From Chryseobacterium sp. ZHDP1 (GTDB lineage Bacteria > Bacteroidota > Bacteroidia > Flavobacteriales > Weeksellaceae), in NCBI RefSeq assembly GCF_018603435.1, contig NZ_CP075682.1, forward strand, positions 496,001-560,000: DNA of 64,000 nt, in the 5' to 3' direction. Below are positions 35,630 to 45,082 of the stretch, one piece after another. The translations under genes were made by a program, and so were the position numbers. Under the pieces are notes generated by a model. That model ran no database searches. It was not told where the DNA came from and saw only the letters and a list, made by a program, of their open reading frames with translations. Position 1 is the first letter of the stretch. The number at the start of each line of letters is the position of its first letter.

Positions 35630-37441
35630 ATGATTAAAAAAATACTTCCTGTTTTTCTTGTAGGAACATTCTGCTTTATGCACGCACAGGAAAAATCAAC
35701 CGATATTGAGACCATTGAGGTTCAGGGAAAACTTATTTCAACACCTTACAAAACAGCCAACCAGAATATCACGATCATTACAAGAGAAGATATCATTAAT
35801 TCTCCTGCAAAAAGCATCGATGAAATTCTTCAGCAGGTTCCGGGAATGGATATCAGAAGGAGAGGAGCCAATGGTGTGCAGAGTGATATCGGCTTTAGAG
35901 GAAGCTCTTTTGAACAGGTTCTGCTGCTTCTTAACGGAATCAGAATGAATGATTCGCAGACCGGACATAACTCCATGAATCTTCCTGTTGATCTTGATGA
36001 TGTCGAAAGAATTGAAGTAATCAAAGGTCCTGCAGCAAGACGATTCGGGCAGAATGCCTATGCCGGAGTAATTAATGTGATCACAAAAACAAATCCGGGA
36101 AAAAGAGTAAAGATAAGCGCAGAAGGAGGAGATTATAAAACTTACGGTTTTGGTCTGAACGCACAGCTTGGAAATGAAAAATTTTCCAATTCTTTACAGG
36201 CTAATTCTGCAGGTTCAGAAGGCTATATGTACAATACAGATTATGAGATCAGAAATGTATTTTATCAAAGTAAACTGAATATAAAAGAAGGCAATATCAG
36301 ACTTCAGGCTGGTTTTTCTGAGAAGAAATTCGGAGCAAACGGTTTTTATGCTTCAAAAGCGGCTACGGAACAGTATGAAGAAACGCAGGCTTCAATTGTA
36401 AGTTTGGCTCATCAGCAAAGATTCGGAAAGTTAAAACTCAGCTCAAATGTGTACTGGAGAAGAGGGCAGGATATGTATCTTTTCAACAGGCAGAAACCTG
36501 AAATTTACCGTAATATGCACATCGGAAATAATGTAGGAGGAGAAGTAAATTCTACTTACGAATGGGGATTGGGAACAACAGGAATAGGAGTAGAATTAAG
36601 GAAAGAATTTCTGGTAAGCAATAATCTGGGAGAAAGAAACCGTTTTGTATCGCAGGTTTTCTTTGAACATCATTTTTCTTTACTCGATAAAAAATTAAAC
36701 ATCAGTCCCGGAATTTCCTGGGCAAATTATTCCAAAGAAGGAAACTTTTTTTATCCCGGTTTGGATGTAGGATTTAGCTTTAACCCAAACAATAAAATCT
36801 ACGGAAATATTGCAAAAGTTCACAGGGTTCCTACTTTCACAGATTTGTATTATGTAAGCAAAACAGAGGTTGGAAATCCGAATCTAAAACCTGAAAGTGC
36901 GGTTTACGCAGAATTGGGATATCAGTATCAGACAAAAAATATTCTGGCAAAAGTGAGCGGATTCCTTCGGGATTCCGGAAATGCAATCGACTGGACTAAA
37001 ATTAAGCCGAATGATGCAGTCTGGTATGCACAGAACATAGGAGATACTACCTTAAAAGGAATTGAAGCGGAATTGAATCACAGATTAAATGAATGGCTGA
37101 AATATACAGTCGGTTACACGTATCTGGATAACAAAGCGAACCAGTCTGGTAATTTTGTGGCAAGATATGTTCTGGATAATTTAAAACATCAGTTTATTGC
37201 AAAACTGGAAACAAAATTCCTGAAAAACTTTACCAATGAAGTGGTTTACCGTTATAATGAAAGACTGAACAATGGAAGCTATAATCTTCTTGATGAAAAA
37301 CTGAGTTTTACCAAAAAAGATTTTTCCGTGTATGTTTTAATTAATAATTTAACAAATACTTCATATACAGAAACTTTCGGTGTACAAATGCCGCAAAGTT
37401 GGTTCCACATTGGTTTTTCTTACAATATTAATATTAAGTAA
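35630..37441 (+). CDS. TonB-dependent outer-membrane receptor, BtuB-sized
   Basis: This 603 aa protein begins with a signal peptide (LPVFLVGTFCFMHAQ). TonB-box-like residues IETIEVQGK are followed by the plug domain (ITIITREDIINSPAKSIDEI, VERIEVIKGPAARRFGQNAY, GVINVITKT) and a C-terminal 22-strand barrel with TYTETFGVQMPQSW near the end. The short length and plug are like BtuB/FepA-group receptors rather than large SusC proteins. The ligand (metal chelate or cofactor) cannot be called. No riboswitch such as a cobalamin element is visible upstream. A DUF2490 gene follows after 75 bp and is probably co-expressed. Confidence 0.9.
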   Translation: MIKKILPVFLVGTFCFMHAQEKSTDIETIEVQGKLISTPYKTANQNITIITREDIINSPAKSIDEILQQVPGMDIRRRGANGVQSDIGFRGSSFEQVLLLLNGIRMNDSQTGHNSMNLPVDLDDVERIEVIKGPAARRFGQNAYAGVINVITKTNPGKRVKISAEGGDYKTYGFGLNAQLGNEKFSNSLQANSAGSEGYMYNTDYEIRNVFYQSKLNIKEGNIRLQAGFSEKKFGANGFYASKAATEQYEETQASIVSLAHQQRFGKLKLSSNVYWRRGQDMYLFNRQKPEIYRNMHIGNNVGGEVNSTYEWGLGTTGIGVELRKEFLVSNNLGERNRFVSQVFFEHHFSLLDKKLNISPGISWANYSKEGNFFYPGLDVGFSFNPNNKIYGNIAKVHRVPTFTDLYYVSKTEVGNPNLKPESAVYAELGYQYQTKNILAKVSGFLRDSGNAIDWTKIKPNDAVWYAQNIGDTTLKGIEAELNHRLNEWLKYTVGYTYLDNKANQSGNFVARYVLDNLKHQFIAKLETKFLKNFTNEVVYRYNERLNNGSYNLLDEKLSFTKKDFSVYVLINNLTNTSYTETFGVQMPQSWFHIGFSYNINIK

Positions 37442-37516
37442 ATGTTAATTAATAATGAATGAAAGTTAATATTACGAAATTGTTAATTCATTTACATTTG
37501 CAAAAATTTTTATTAG

Positions 37517-38233
37517 ATGAAACTGTTTGTGAGTTTGAGTTTACTTTTAGGTGTTACATTTCTTAAAGCACAGGAACATATTTCCAGCTTCAATGCAGTC
37601 ACCATCACTTACAAATTTCATCCTAAATTTTTTCTTTATCTGGAAGGTCAGTCAAGAGGAATTCAAGAATTTACATACCCCGATTACTACGAAATAAAAG
37701 GAGGATTGGGGTATAATCTTACCAAAAATCATAAACCTTTCATCGGAATGGGAAGATATGCAACTTATAAAGACCATTCTATCAACAAAGAAGAGTTCCG
37801 GGTATGGTTACAGGACGTAATCGATTTTAAAAAAGGAATTGTAAAGTTTGAAAACAGAATCCGTGCAGAAAAATCATGGTTTTACGAACCTCAGTCTGAC
37901 AAAAATTCTGAAAGAATGCGTTACCGTTACCGTCTGAATGTAAGTGTTTCCCTTAATGCAAAAGAAGTAAAGAAAGGAACTGTTTTTGCCAATGCATACG
38001 ATGAGGTTTTCTTTGTAAGCCCTGCAAAACCTACTTTCGCAAGAAACAGAGTGTATGTTGGCGGTGGTTATCAGATCGATAATAGTGTGGGAGTTGCTGC
38101 AGGATATCTCTGGCAGAGAGAATTCAATGTTTCCTCAAACCAGAATTTTCATTTCCTGTATGTTGCTTTAAACATTAATATCGACGGAACCAAACATCCA
38201 GTTAAAACATTTGATTATCCCGGAGCGGATTAA
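37517..38233 (+). CDS. DUF2490 family protein
   Basis: This 238 aa protein carries a signal peptide (SLSLLLGVTFLKAQ) and beta-rich segments such as TITYKFHPKFFLYLEGQSRG, VKFENRIRAEKSWFY and RMRYRYRLNVSVSLN, matching DUF2490. The family is thought to form a small outer-membrane beta-barrel; its role is unknown. A TACATTTG -7 element lies 17 nt before the ATG, so it may also have its own promoter. Its last 4 bp overlap the convergent M48 protease stop. Confidence 0.83.
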   Translation: MKLFVSLSLLLGVTFLKAQEHISSFNAVTITYKFHPKFFLYLEGQSRGIQEFTYPDYYEIKGGLGYNLTKNHKPFIGMGRYATYKDHSINKEEFRVWLQDVIDFKKGIVKFENRIRAEKSWFYEPQSDKNSERMRYRYRLNVSVSLNAKEVKKGTVFANAYDEVFFVSPAKPTFARNRVYVGGGYQIDNSVGVAAGYLWQREFNVSSNQNFHFLYVALNINIDGTKHPVKTFDYPGAD

Positions 38234-40281
38234 TGTACTTTTTCCAGTCTTTTCTGATATTCAATAAGCTCTTCTTTAAAATCTATGTAAATCTTATTGA
38301 TTATTGCCTGATATTCGTTAATTAAAGAAAATAAAACATCCACTTCTTTCTGAATGTATTTGTCATGATTGAAATAAATATATTCGGAACTGATGAAATC
38401 TTTAAGAAGCTGCTTATTTTCAGTCGTTAAAAAGTCTTTGTAGGCAGATTCTTCCATGAAATGTTTCAAAATATCTTTAAACGGTTTTTCGTTCTTTAGT
38501 AAAACAGCTCTGTGCTTACGGATTTCCTCCAACGGCAAAGTAACCATCATAAATTCCAGATGAGGCGTAAAATTGTTAATGGAATTCTGGAAAATATCAA
38601 ACTCTTTATCCAGCAAAGCAAATTTTCTGTATTTAGCTGCTAAAATTTCCTTTTCATGATTATCAGCAATGCTGTAAAAGTATCTGAAAATATGAATGTC
38701 ATTTTCTAACAACTGCTTATTCAGATCTTCGGATTCTTCTTTAATTTTAGGAACCAGAAGTCTTGCTTCTCTGGATTTGTACAGCTTTCCCGTGTAGGTA
38801 AAGGTTTTAACAGCTTTAGGATTTTCAGCAAGATAATTCAAAGTATACAAATCACTTTCTGTTCCCGCCTTTTCATAAACCAGAGAAACATAGTGATCGC
38901 TGAAGAAGTCCTCTTTTTCTACCAATTCAGTATCTTTTATAAGTTCATCAATGTTTTCCAAAACAGGATTGTGACTTTCATAATATCCGTTGAATGCAGA
39001 ATTTATCAGTCTGTAAGGATATTTTTCATTGTAAAGCTGAAGGAACTGATCATTATTACCAATAACTTCACCCGCATTTTTAATATTGTACAGCGTTAAA
39101 TATTTGCTTGTCAGAATCCTGCATATTTCCGTATATCCGCGGATTATATTTTTTGCAAGATCGTTATTTTCAGGATTGTTTTTTGTCTGATTTTTCCGGA
39201 TCATTTCAACTCTTTTGTCCGTTTCGGGATGAAAAGACCATTGATCTTCAATTTTTACTTTTGTCTTATTATATCGGGTAATATCTTCAAGATCTATTTT
39301 CGGAAGATCATGCTCAAATAAATGATTGTTTCTTTCACCGAAAATTTTCATCAGCAAGCTTTGGTTTTCAAATAAATTTTCAGGCAGATATTTATTCCCG
39401 CTCTCTGCATAAAACATAAAAGAACTGTTGAACGCCGCATTGCTTAAATCCAGCCTTAATAAAGATGAAGTCTGCTCTTTTGGATTAGTAACGTAAGTAG
39501 CCACTGCATCCGCATGAAACTCCATTTCTCTTCGCAACGAAGCATTGTTTTTAAAAAGAAAATCTGAAAAGATCTTTAAAATAAATTGAAAGATATTAAT
39601 GAAAGCTACAGAAATTAATCCGGCAATCTGAAATGCCCATTGTCCTGATCCGTGTCTGATTGAATTTTCAAAATCTTTATTGTTGTAAACCGTATCAAAA
39701 ATAATTTTTTCTGCCTGATTTACATATCCTCCGATTTTCATACTTCGCTGTGAGAAATGTCCGAATTCATGTGCTAAAACGCTTTTAAGTTCACCTACAG
39801 TTAAAGAATTTACCAGCCCGATCCCGATGGTAAGATTCTTTTTAACAGGCAAAAACATACTCCAGAAAAGAGAATTGTAGCTTACACTTGCGTTTACTTC
39901 CGGCGACAGAAAAACTTTTCCCGGTCTGCTTACTTTTGTTTCCAGAATAATTTCATCAATAATGGCAAACAGTTCCGGCTGAGTTTTTCTGTCTACTTCT
40001 ATTAAATGTTTTGTGCTGTAATTTTTCCTGATGAAGATAAATTTTATTAAAAAATAAAAAACAATAAGCCCGATACTTATCATCCCCAAAGCAATAATAG
40101 CAGTAAAATAGCTGGGATGAAATGTTACAAGATTTATTGCTCCATACCCCAGCAGGAAAATCAGCAGCAGCGATATGAGAATCAGGATAAAATAAACAAT
40201 AAAGAATACGGATATTGATATAACAGCAGAAATCAGCTTAGAACGGTAAGCCGATGAAATAGGAGGCAGGTTATTAGTCAT
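38230..40281 (-). CDS. M48 family zinc metallopeptidase with N-terminal membrane helices
   Basis: This 683 aa protein has two or three N-terminal membrane helices (IFFIVYFILILISLLLIFLL region and next), then an M48 domain with zinc motif LAHEFGHFSQRS at 169-180 and a third ligand Glu in MEFHADAVA, around 255. The large C-terminal ~400 residues are helical and lack a motif I recognise. HtpX-type relatives degrade damaged membrane proteins; this much larger version may act on other substrates. Convergent with the DUF2490 gene. Confidence 0.88.
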   Translation of the reverse strand: MTNNLPPISSAYRSKLISAVISISVFFIVYFILILISLLLIFLLGYGAINLVTFHPSYFTAIIALGMISIGLIVFYFLIKFIFIRKNYSTKHLIEVDRKTQPELFAIIDEIILETKVSRPGKVFLSPEVNASVSYNSLFWSMFLPVKKNLTIGIGLVNSLTVGELKSVLAHEFGHFSQRSMKIGGYVNQAEKIIFDTVYNNKDFENSIRHGSGQWAFQIAGLISVAFINIFQFILKIFSDFLFKNNASLRREMEFHADAVATYVTNPKEQTSSLLRLDLSNAAFNSSFMFYAESGNKYLPENLFENQSLLMKIFGERNNHLFEHDLPKIDLEDITRYNKTKVKIEDQWSFHPETDKRVEMIRKNQTKNNPENNDLAKNIIRGYTEICRILTSKYLTLYNIKNAGEVIGNNDQFLQLYNEKYPYRLINSAFNGYYESHNPVLENIDELIKDTELVEKEDFFSDHYVSLVYEKAGTESDLYTLNYLAENPKAVKTFTYTGKLYKSREARLLVPKIKEESEDLNKQLLENDIHIFRYFYSIADNHEKEILAAKYRKFALLDKEFDIFQNSINNFTPHLEFMMVTLPLEEIRKHRAVLLKNEKPFKDILKHFMEESAYKDFLTTENKQLLKDFISSEYIYFNHDKYIQKEVDVLFSLINEYQAIINKIYIDFKEELIEYQKRLEKVH

Positions 40282-40302
40282 TGTGTGTTTTTTTATAATT
40301 TT

Positions 40303-40749
40303 CTAGTATTTCTCGATTAGATAATGATAGGCTTTCAGGTATTTATTAAATCTCTTGATGTCTTTGGGAGTAAGTTCTCTGTTTACCCTTCTCAGATCCA
40401 TATTATCACGCAAATCGTTGAGCTTTACAGCAACCGCAAGAGGAGAACGTTCTGTTCTTCGTACAAAATCATCATATTCTTCGTTGGGATCGAATTTGGT
40501 GAGACAGCTTATCGCAAAAATAATATATTCGGGAAATCCCTGATCTCTCAGATAATCAAGGCTGAATTCCAGAGGATGATCCTCCACAACGTCGTGCAAA
40601 ACCCCTACAATTTTTTCGTCCAGTGTTTTTCCGTATTCCATTACCCGCATTACGTGTGCAATATAAGGTGCATGATATTTATCGGTTTGTCCTTTATGTG
40701 CCTTATCGGCTATTTTTATTGCTCTGTGGAGCATTTCTTCTTTTGTCAT
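40303..40749 (-). CDS. HD-domain phosphohydrolase, SpoT/Mesh1-like
   Basis: From the ATG at 40749 the product is 148 aa. The motifs match the (p)ppGpp-hydrolase HD family: ADKAHKGQTDKYHAPYIAHV (first His), IVGVLHDVVEDHP (HD pair) and VAVKLNDLRDNMDLRR (VKLxDxxxN), with no synthetase domain. That resembles small alarmone hydrolases or metazoan Mesh1, which remove the 3' pyrophosphate of ppGpp or act on NADPH. The substrate is not proven. The M48 gene starts 21 bp downstream, so the two may be co-transcribed. Confidence 0.8.
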   Translation of the reverse strand: MTKEEMLHRAIKIADKAHKGQTDKYHAPYIAHVMRVMEYGKTLDEKIVGVLHDVVEDHPLEFSLDYLRDQGFPEYIIFAISCLTKFDPNEEYDDFVRRTERSPLAVAVKLNDLRDNMDLRRVNRELTPKDIKRFNKYLKAYHYLIEKY

Positions 40750-40830
40750 CTTATGTAAAGTAGAGTACAAAAATAAAAAATGCCTCAACATTCTGAGACA
40801 TTTTACAAAAATTATTTTATGATATCTTTT

Positions 40831-41163
40831 TTAATCAAGCTCTTCTTCCACAGATGCGTTTGGCGCATTGTTTTTTACGGATTCGATGCCTTTTTCCATG
40901 CCGTTATCAGATTCATACATCTGGCTGCTTCCGATAATCTGCCCGTTTGTTGCTTTAAGATTAAAATAAGAACGTCCGTCTTTTGCGGTAAGCCTTTCAA
41001 ATTTAGAATCGTCCTGAGCGTTTTTTCTTACCGACTCAATGCCATTCTGGCAACCGGCTTTAGAACTGTAGCCTTCGCTGGAAAGGATAACCTGTCCGTT
41101 TGCGGCTTTTAAATTAAATTGAAACTCACCGTTTTTTCTTGTAGAAATAATAAATTTTCCCAT
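40831..41163 (-). CDS. YegP-like protein with two DUF1508 repeats
   Basis: This 110 aa protein consists of two ~50-residue repeats: GEFQFNLKAANGQVILSSEG, then GCQNGIESVRKNAQ, and later RSYFNLKATNGQIIGSSQMY, then NGMEKGIESVKNNAP. The DUF1508/YegP repeat forms a small beta-rich dimer-like fold; its function is unknown. Cytoplasmic, no signal peptide. It is followed upstream by a small secreted-protein gene on the same strand after 21 bp. Confidence 0.88.
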   Translation of the reverse strand: MGKFIISTRKNGEFQFNLKAANGQVILSSEGYSSKAGCQNGIESVRKNAQDDSKFERLTAKDGRSYFNLKATNGQIIGSSQMYESDNGMEKGIESVKNNAPNASVEEELD

Positions 41164-41184
41164 GTGTATAATTTTAAGATTTGT

Positions 41185-41502
41185 TTATTTTGATGATGAC
41201 GGAGCCTGTTTTGCTATACCTTCTTTTTCCGGAATTTCCGGAGAGATGGAATTCAGCATTCTGTAATCATTTTTATCCTGTCTTTGATCTTTTAGGCTGG
41301 AATATTCTGTACCTTCTTTGGGTTTTGCAGAGGGCATTTTATACAGATTTTTTTTATCTGCTTTTTGTGGGGGCTGGATCTCTTTAGAATCAATTTTATA
41401 AATTCCGGCAGAATCTGTTCTTGGAATTAATTGTTTTCTGATCTTTTGCTGAGCCGTAAGTGATGCTGAAAACAATAGAATTGCTAATAATGTTATTTTC
41501 AT
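41185..41502 (-). CDS. Small secreted protein of unknown function
   Basis: This 105 aa protein has a signal peptide (LLAILLFSASLTAQQ) and a polar, probably unfolded mature part rich in Lys, Pro, Ser and Gln (IQPPQKADKKNLYKMP). No known domain is recognised. It is likely periplasmic or secreted. It shares strand and close spacing with the YegP-like gene. Confidence 0.65.
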   Translation of the reverse strand: MKITLLAILLFSASLTAQQKIRKQLIPRTDSAGIYKIDSKEIQPPQKADKKNLYKMPSAKPKEGTEYSSLKDQRQDKNDYRMLNSISPEIPEKEGIAKQAPSSSK

Positions 41503-41617
41503 TTTTTTGTATTTTCGTTAAAAGTATAAAAAATAATTGAATTTTAAAATGGTTAAAAATAATATTGAAAAGACAATTGAATATTATTTTTTATTACTTC
41601 CATAATATTTTAATAAA

Positions 41618-41645
41618 AAAATCCCGAAATTATTTTCGGGATTTT
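41618..41645. terminator. Terminator after the acyl-CoA dehydrogenase gene, bidirectional
   Basis: AAAATCCCGAAA (41618-41629) pairs perfectly with TTTCGGGATTTT (41634-41645) around a four-base loop, with a run of A before it that serves as T tract on the minus strand. Confidence 0.9.
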
Positions 41646-41664
41646 CTATTGCATCAAACTATTT

Positions 41665-43443
41665 TTAATAGTTTCCTTTTTCAATAAAATGAGCTGCCAC
41701 TTTTTCTGTTAATGCAACCACATTAGGGTGGTTGGTATACTTCGTGAATCTTCTTAATCCTGAAAGCATCATTCTCTGCTCGTCACCTTCTGCAAAAGAA
41801 ACAATTCCTTCTTTTGCTGCCACGATAATTTTTTCAACCGCTTTGTAAAGGTTTAGCTGAGCCATTGCTGCTTCCACAGAATCAGGAGAGAAGTGTTTTT
41901 CTGCTCTTAAAACTGCAGATTCTGCCATATAGATCTGATTAAGAATTTCGGAAGCGTTTAACAATAAATGCTGCTGTTTCTCGATATCCATCATGTATTT
42001 CTGAAGCGCCGCTCCGGAAACCATTAAGAATACTTTTTTAAGATTCGCAATAATTGCTTTTTCTTCGCTCATAAATGCTGAATAATCCGGAACGTCGAAT
42101 GAAGGAATTCCCATCAGTTCTTTGCTGATCGCCATTGCTGGAGATAATAAATCCAATTCTCCTTTCATCGCTTTCTTGATGAGCATTCCAACCGCTAATA
42201 ATCTGTTGATTTCGTTGGTACCTTCATAAATTCTTGAAATTCTTGAATCTCTCCATGCTGCTTCCATCGGAGTATCTTCAGAGAATCCCATTCCTCCGTA
42301 CACCTGAATTCCTTCATCGGCAGTATGCTGCGCAAGATCTGAAACGAAAACTTTAAGAATTGAACATTCAACCGCGAATTCCTCAACTCCTTTCAGTTCT
42401 GCTGCCTGATGATCCATTCCTCCTGCAACCAGTTCATCAATTTTATCCTGAATATTTTTTGCTGCTCTGTAAGATCCTGCTTCACTCACGAAAACTCCGG
42501 TTGCCATTTCAGCAATTTTCTTTCTGATCGCCCCGAAAGTTGAAATAGAAACCCCGAACTGTTTTCTTTCATTGGAATATTGAATAGAGTGATTTAAAAT
42601 TCTTCTTTGTGCATCAAGACAAGCTGCCGCTAATTTGATACGACCAACATTCAATGCATTTAAAGCGATTTTAAATCCGTTGTTTCTTTCTCCTAAAAGA
42701 TTTTCAACAGGAATTTTCATATCATTAAAGAAAACCTGACGGGTAGAAGAGGCACGAATACCTAATTTATGTTCTTCTTCACCAAAAGTAAGGCTTTCAG
42801 GATTTTCTAGTTCTGAACGGTTAATGACGAAACCTGTGATGTTTTTATCATCATCAATTTTGGCAAACAAAGTAAAAGTATCTGCAAATCCTGCATTGGA
42901 AATCCACATTTTCTGTCCGTTGATGATGTAATGTTTTCCGTCTTCAGACAATTTTGCTCTTGTTTTTCCTGAATTGGCATCAGAACCGGCATCCGGCTCA
43001 GTCAAACAATAAGCACCGAATTTTGTTCCCGCAGCTAAGTCCGGAAGATATTTTTGTTTCTGAGCTTCTGTTCCGTAAAGAACAATCGGAAGGGTACCGA
43101 TTCCTGTATGCGCTCCATAAGCTGTTGCCAATGAACCTGTAACTCCTGAAATGTAATCGCAGGCAAGCATCGTTGTTACGAATCCCATTCCAAGACCTCC
43201 GTAATTTTCAGGAACAGCAATTCCCAATAATCCCATTTCTCCAAGTTTACGCATTACTTCTTCTGTAAATGCATAATCTTTTTTTTCGAAACGTTCTTTT
43301 TGCGGAACTACTTCTCTGTCTATAAATTCTTTCGCAGAATCGCGAAGCATTTTTTGTTCTTCATTCAGTTCTTCAAGACTGAAGATTTCGTTTGCAGGAA
43401 TTTCTTTAATTAAGAATTCTCCACCTTTTACTATATTGCTCAT
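41665..43443 (-). CDS. Acyl-CoA dehydrogenase, long C-terminal-extended type
   Basis: This 592 aa flavoprotein carries the first step of fatty-acid beta-oxidation (acyl-CoA to trans-2-enoyl-CoA, electrons to ETF). FAD- and substrate-site features: YGGLGMGFVTTMLACDYISG, CLTEPDAGSDANSG, GQKMWISNAGFAD, the ISTFGAIRKKIAEMA segment, and the base Glu in SRIYEGTNEINRLL. The C-terminal ~190 residues extend the family core, as in VLCAD-type enzymes. It is the 3' gene of the fad cluster, separated from the thiolase by a repeat-bounded S23 gene. Confidence 0.93.
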   Translation of the reverse strand: MSNIVKGGEFLIKEIPANEIFSLEELNEEQKMLRDSAKEFIDREVVPQKERFEKKDYAFTEEVMRKLGEMGLLGIAVPENYGGLGMGFVTTMLACDYISGVTGSLATAYGAHTGIGTLPIVLYGTEAQKQKYLPDLAAGTKFGAYCLTEPDAGSDANSGKTRAKLSEDGKHYIINGQKMWISNAGFADTFTLFAKIDDDKNITGFVINRSELENPESLTFGEEEHKLGIRASSTRQVFFNDMKIPVENLLGERNNGFKIALNALNVGRIKLAAACLDAQRRILNHSIQYSNERKQFGVSISTFGAIRKKIAEMATGVFVSEAGSYRAAKNIQDKIDELVAGGMDHQAAELKGVEEFAVECSILKVFVSDLAQHTADEGIQVYGGMGFSEDTPMEAAWRDSRISRIYEGTNEINRLLAVGMLIKKAMKGELDLLSPAMAISKELMGIPSFDVPDYSAFMSEEKAIIANLKKVFLMVSGAALQKYMMDIEKQQHLLLNASEILNQIYMAESAVLRAEKHFSPDSVEAAMAQLNLYKAVEKIIVAAKEGIVSFAEGDEQRMMLSGLRRFTKYTNHPNVVALTEKVAAHFIEKGNY

Positions 43444-43464
43444 TATTGTTTATTTTAAATTTTA

Positions 43465-43497
43465 AATTAGATTTCAATTATAAATTTTCAGATGAAG
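43465..43497 (+). repeat. Left inverted repeat flanking the S23-type gene
   Basis: AGATTTCAATTATAAATTTT begins at 43469 and continues CAGATGAA. Reverse complement of 43832-43860 reads AGATTTTAAATTATAAATTT then TAGATGAA: two small differences over about 29 bases. The right arm lies across the start of the S23-type gene. Confidence 0.6.
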
Positions 43498-43832
43498 TTT
43501 TAATGATCTTCGTTAAAATATTAATGATACTTTCAATTTCTTTTAAATAGGAATCAATTTCGATTTGAACTAAATTTGAAGACTGATAAAGTCTCAGAAT
43601 ATCTGGTTTTCCGTGCTTCTTTGTTTGCAATTGAAAGTTTGGAAATAAAGTCTTTTTTAGATTGAGCTGCGATTCCTTCTTCAACATTGGCTCCAATTGA
43701 AGTTCCGCAACGAAGAATTTGTTTTGATAGAATAAATTCATTCTGAGCTTTGCACTGGATATAAAATTTAATAATTTTCAATGCAAATTCAAATGTCTTA
43801 ATCTGAATCAAATTGTCTTCCTTAAAACTCAT
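43478..43832 (-). pseudogene. Four-helix-bundle (S23/23S rRNA intervening sequence family) gene, frameshifted
   Basis: The first frame (from the ATG at 43832) encodes SFKEDNLIQIKTFEFALKII, LSKQILRCGTSIGANVEEGI and FISKLSIANKEARKTRY, the classical family sequence. At about 43598 the frame shifts: codons for ...KTRY are followed by T and then CTGAGA, whereas the family expects a Trp codon before LRLY. Two bases (GG) appear to be missing. The other frame then continues LRLYQSSNLVQIEIDSYLKE to ESIINILTKIIKTS and its natural stop. The gene is thus an intact-length frameshifted copy. The family has no proven function, travels as a single gene and was first seen inside 23S rRNA genes. Confidence 0.85.
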
Positions 43833-43860
43833 TTCATCTAAAATTTATAATTTAAAATCT
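43832..43860 (-). repeat. Right inverted repeat flanking the S23-type gene
   Basis: Its reverse complement matches 43469-43497 with about two differences. It covers the region just before the S23-type start codon. Confidence 0.6.
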
Positions 43861-43868
43861 ATAATTAA

Positions 43869-45047
43869 TTAAAGAAGTTCGAATATACTTGCTGCTCCCT
43901 GTCCTGTTCCAACGCACATAGAAACCAAACCATATTTATTTCCGCGTTTTCTCATTTCGTCAAGAAGCTGAACCGTTAATTTTGTTCCGGTACATCCAAG
44001 AGGGTGACCTAAAGCTATGGCTCCACCGTTTACATTTAAAATATCCGGATTTAAACCCAGTTCTTTTTTGATTGCAACTGATTGTGAGGCAAATGCTTCG
44101 TTTAGTTCGATAAGCTCAATATCTTTTAATTCCAGACCTGCCTGTTTTAAAGCTTTCGGGATTGCATAAATTGGTCCCATTCCCATAATTCTTGGTTCCA
44201 ATCCTGCTGCTGCATAAGCTGCTAATCTTGCTTCAGGTTCAAGTCCCAATTCTTTTACCATTTCTTCGCTCATGACCATTACGAAAGCCGCTCCATCGCT
44301 CATCTGGGATGAGTTTCCGGCAGTTACGCTTCCTCCGTTGGCAAAAACTGGTCTCAATTTAGCCAGACCTTCTAAAGATGTATCTGCTCTCGGACCTTCA
44401 TCAACAGAGAAATCAAACTTTTTAGTCTGCATTTTCTGGTTTTCATCTAAGAAATTATATTCAACAGGAATCGGAACGATCTGATTTTTAAATTTTCCTT
44501 CCTGATTGGCTTTTAAAGCTTTCATGTGAGATTCAAACGCAAACTGATCCTGTTCTTCTCTCGTAATTTTATATTGCTTGGCAACTTCTTCCGCCGTGTA
44601 ACCCATTCCCCAATAATAATCAGGATTTGTTTTGGCAATCTGAGTTTCAGGAACCGGTTTGTAACCACCCATCGGAATGTAAGACATCGATTCTGTACCT
44701 CCTGCAATAATGCAGTCTGCCATTCCTGCCTGAATTTTTGCAGAAGCAATCGCAATCGCTTCACTTCCTGATGCACAGTATCTGTTTACGGTAACTCCGG
44801 GAACTTTGTCAGTGTTAAGACCCATTAAAGAAATCAGACGTGCCACATTTAAGCCTTGTTCAGCTTCCGGCATTGCATTTCCTACGATAAGGTCATCGAT
44901 TCTGTTTTTGTCTAATTGCGGAAGTTCAGCCATTAATTTTTCAATTACGATTGCCGCCATTACATCGGGTCTTGTGAATCTTAAACTTCCTTTTGGCGCT
45001 TTTCCAACGGCAGTTCTGAACCCTTTTACTATATATGCTGTTTTCAT
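43869..45047 (-). CDS. fadA: Acetyl-CoA C-acyltransferase (thiolase)
   Basis: This 392 aa enzyme cleaves 3-ketoacyl-CoA with CoA in the last step of beta-oxidation. The active-site motifs are present: NRYCASGSEAIAIA with the acyl-forming Cys, GGTESMSYIPMGG, the His in NVNGGAIALGHPLG, and the second Cys in SMCVGTGQGAASIF. The substrate-binding loop is typical of the degradative type. It lies between the acyl-CoA dehydrogenase and multifunctional enzyme genes on the same strand, although a RAYT gene now sits upstream. Confidence 0.95.
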   Translation of the reverse strand: MKTAYIVKGFRTAVGKAPKGSLRFTRPDVMAAIVIEKLMAELPQLDKNRIDDLIVGNAMPEAEQGLNVARLISLMGLNTDKVPGVTVNRYCASGSEAIAIASAKIQAGMADCIIAGGTESMSYIPMGGYKPVPETQIAKTNPDYYWGMGYTAEEVAKQYKITREEQDQFAFESHMKALKANQEGKFKNQIVPIPVEYNFLDENQKMQTKKFDFSVDEGPRADTSLEGLAKLRPVFANGGSVTAGNSSQMSDGAAFVMVMSEEMVKELGLEPEARLAAYAAAGLEPRIMGMGPIYAIPKALKQAGLELKDIELIELNEAFASQSVAIKKELGLNPDILNVNGGAIALGHPLGCTGTKLTVQLLDEMRKRGNKYGLVSMCVGTGQGAASIFELL

Positions 45048-45082
45048 ATGTTTTATTTAATTAAATTTTTTGAGAATTTTTT

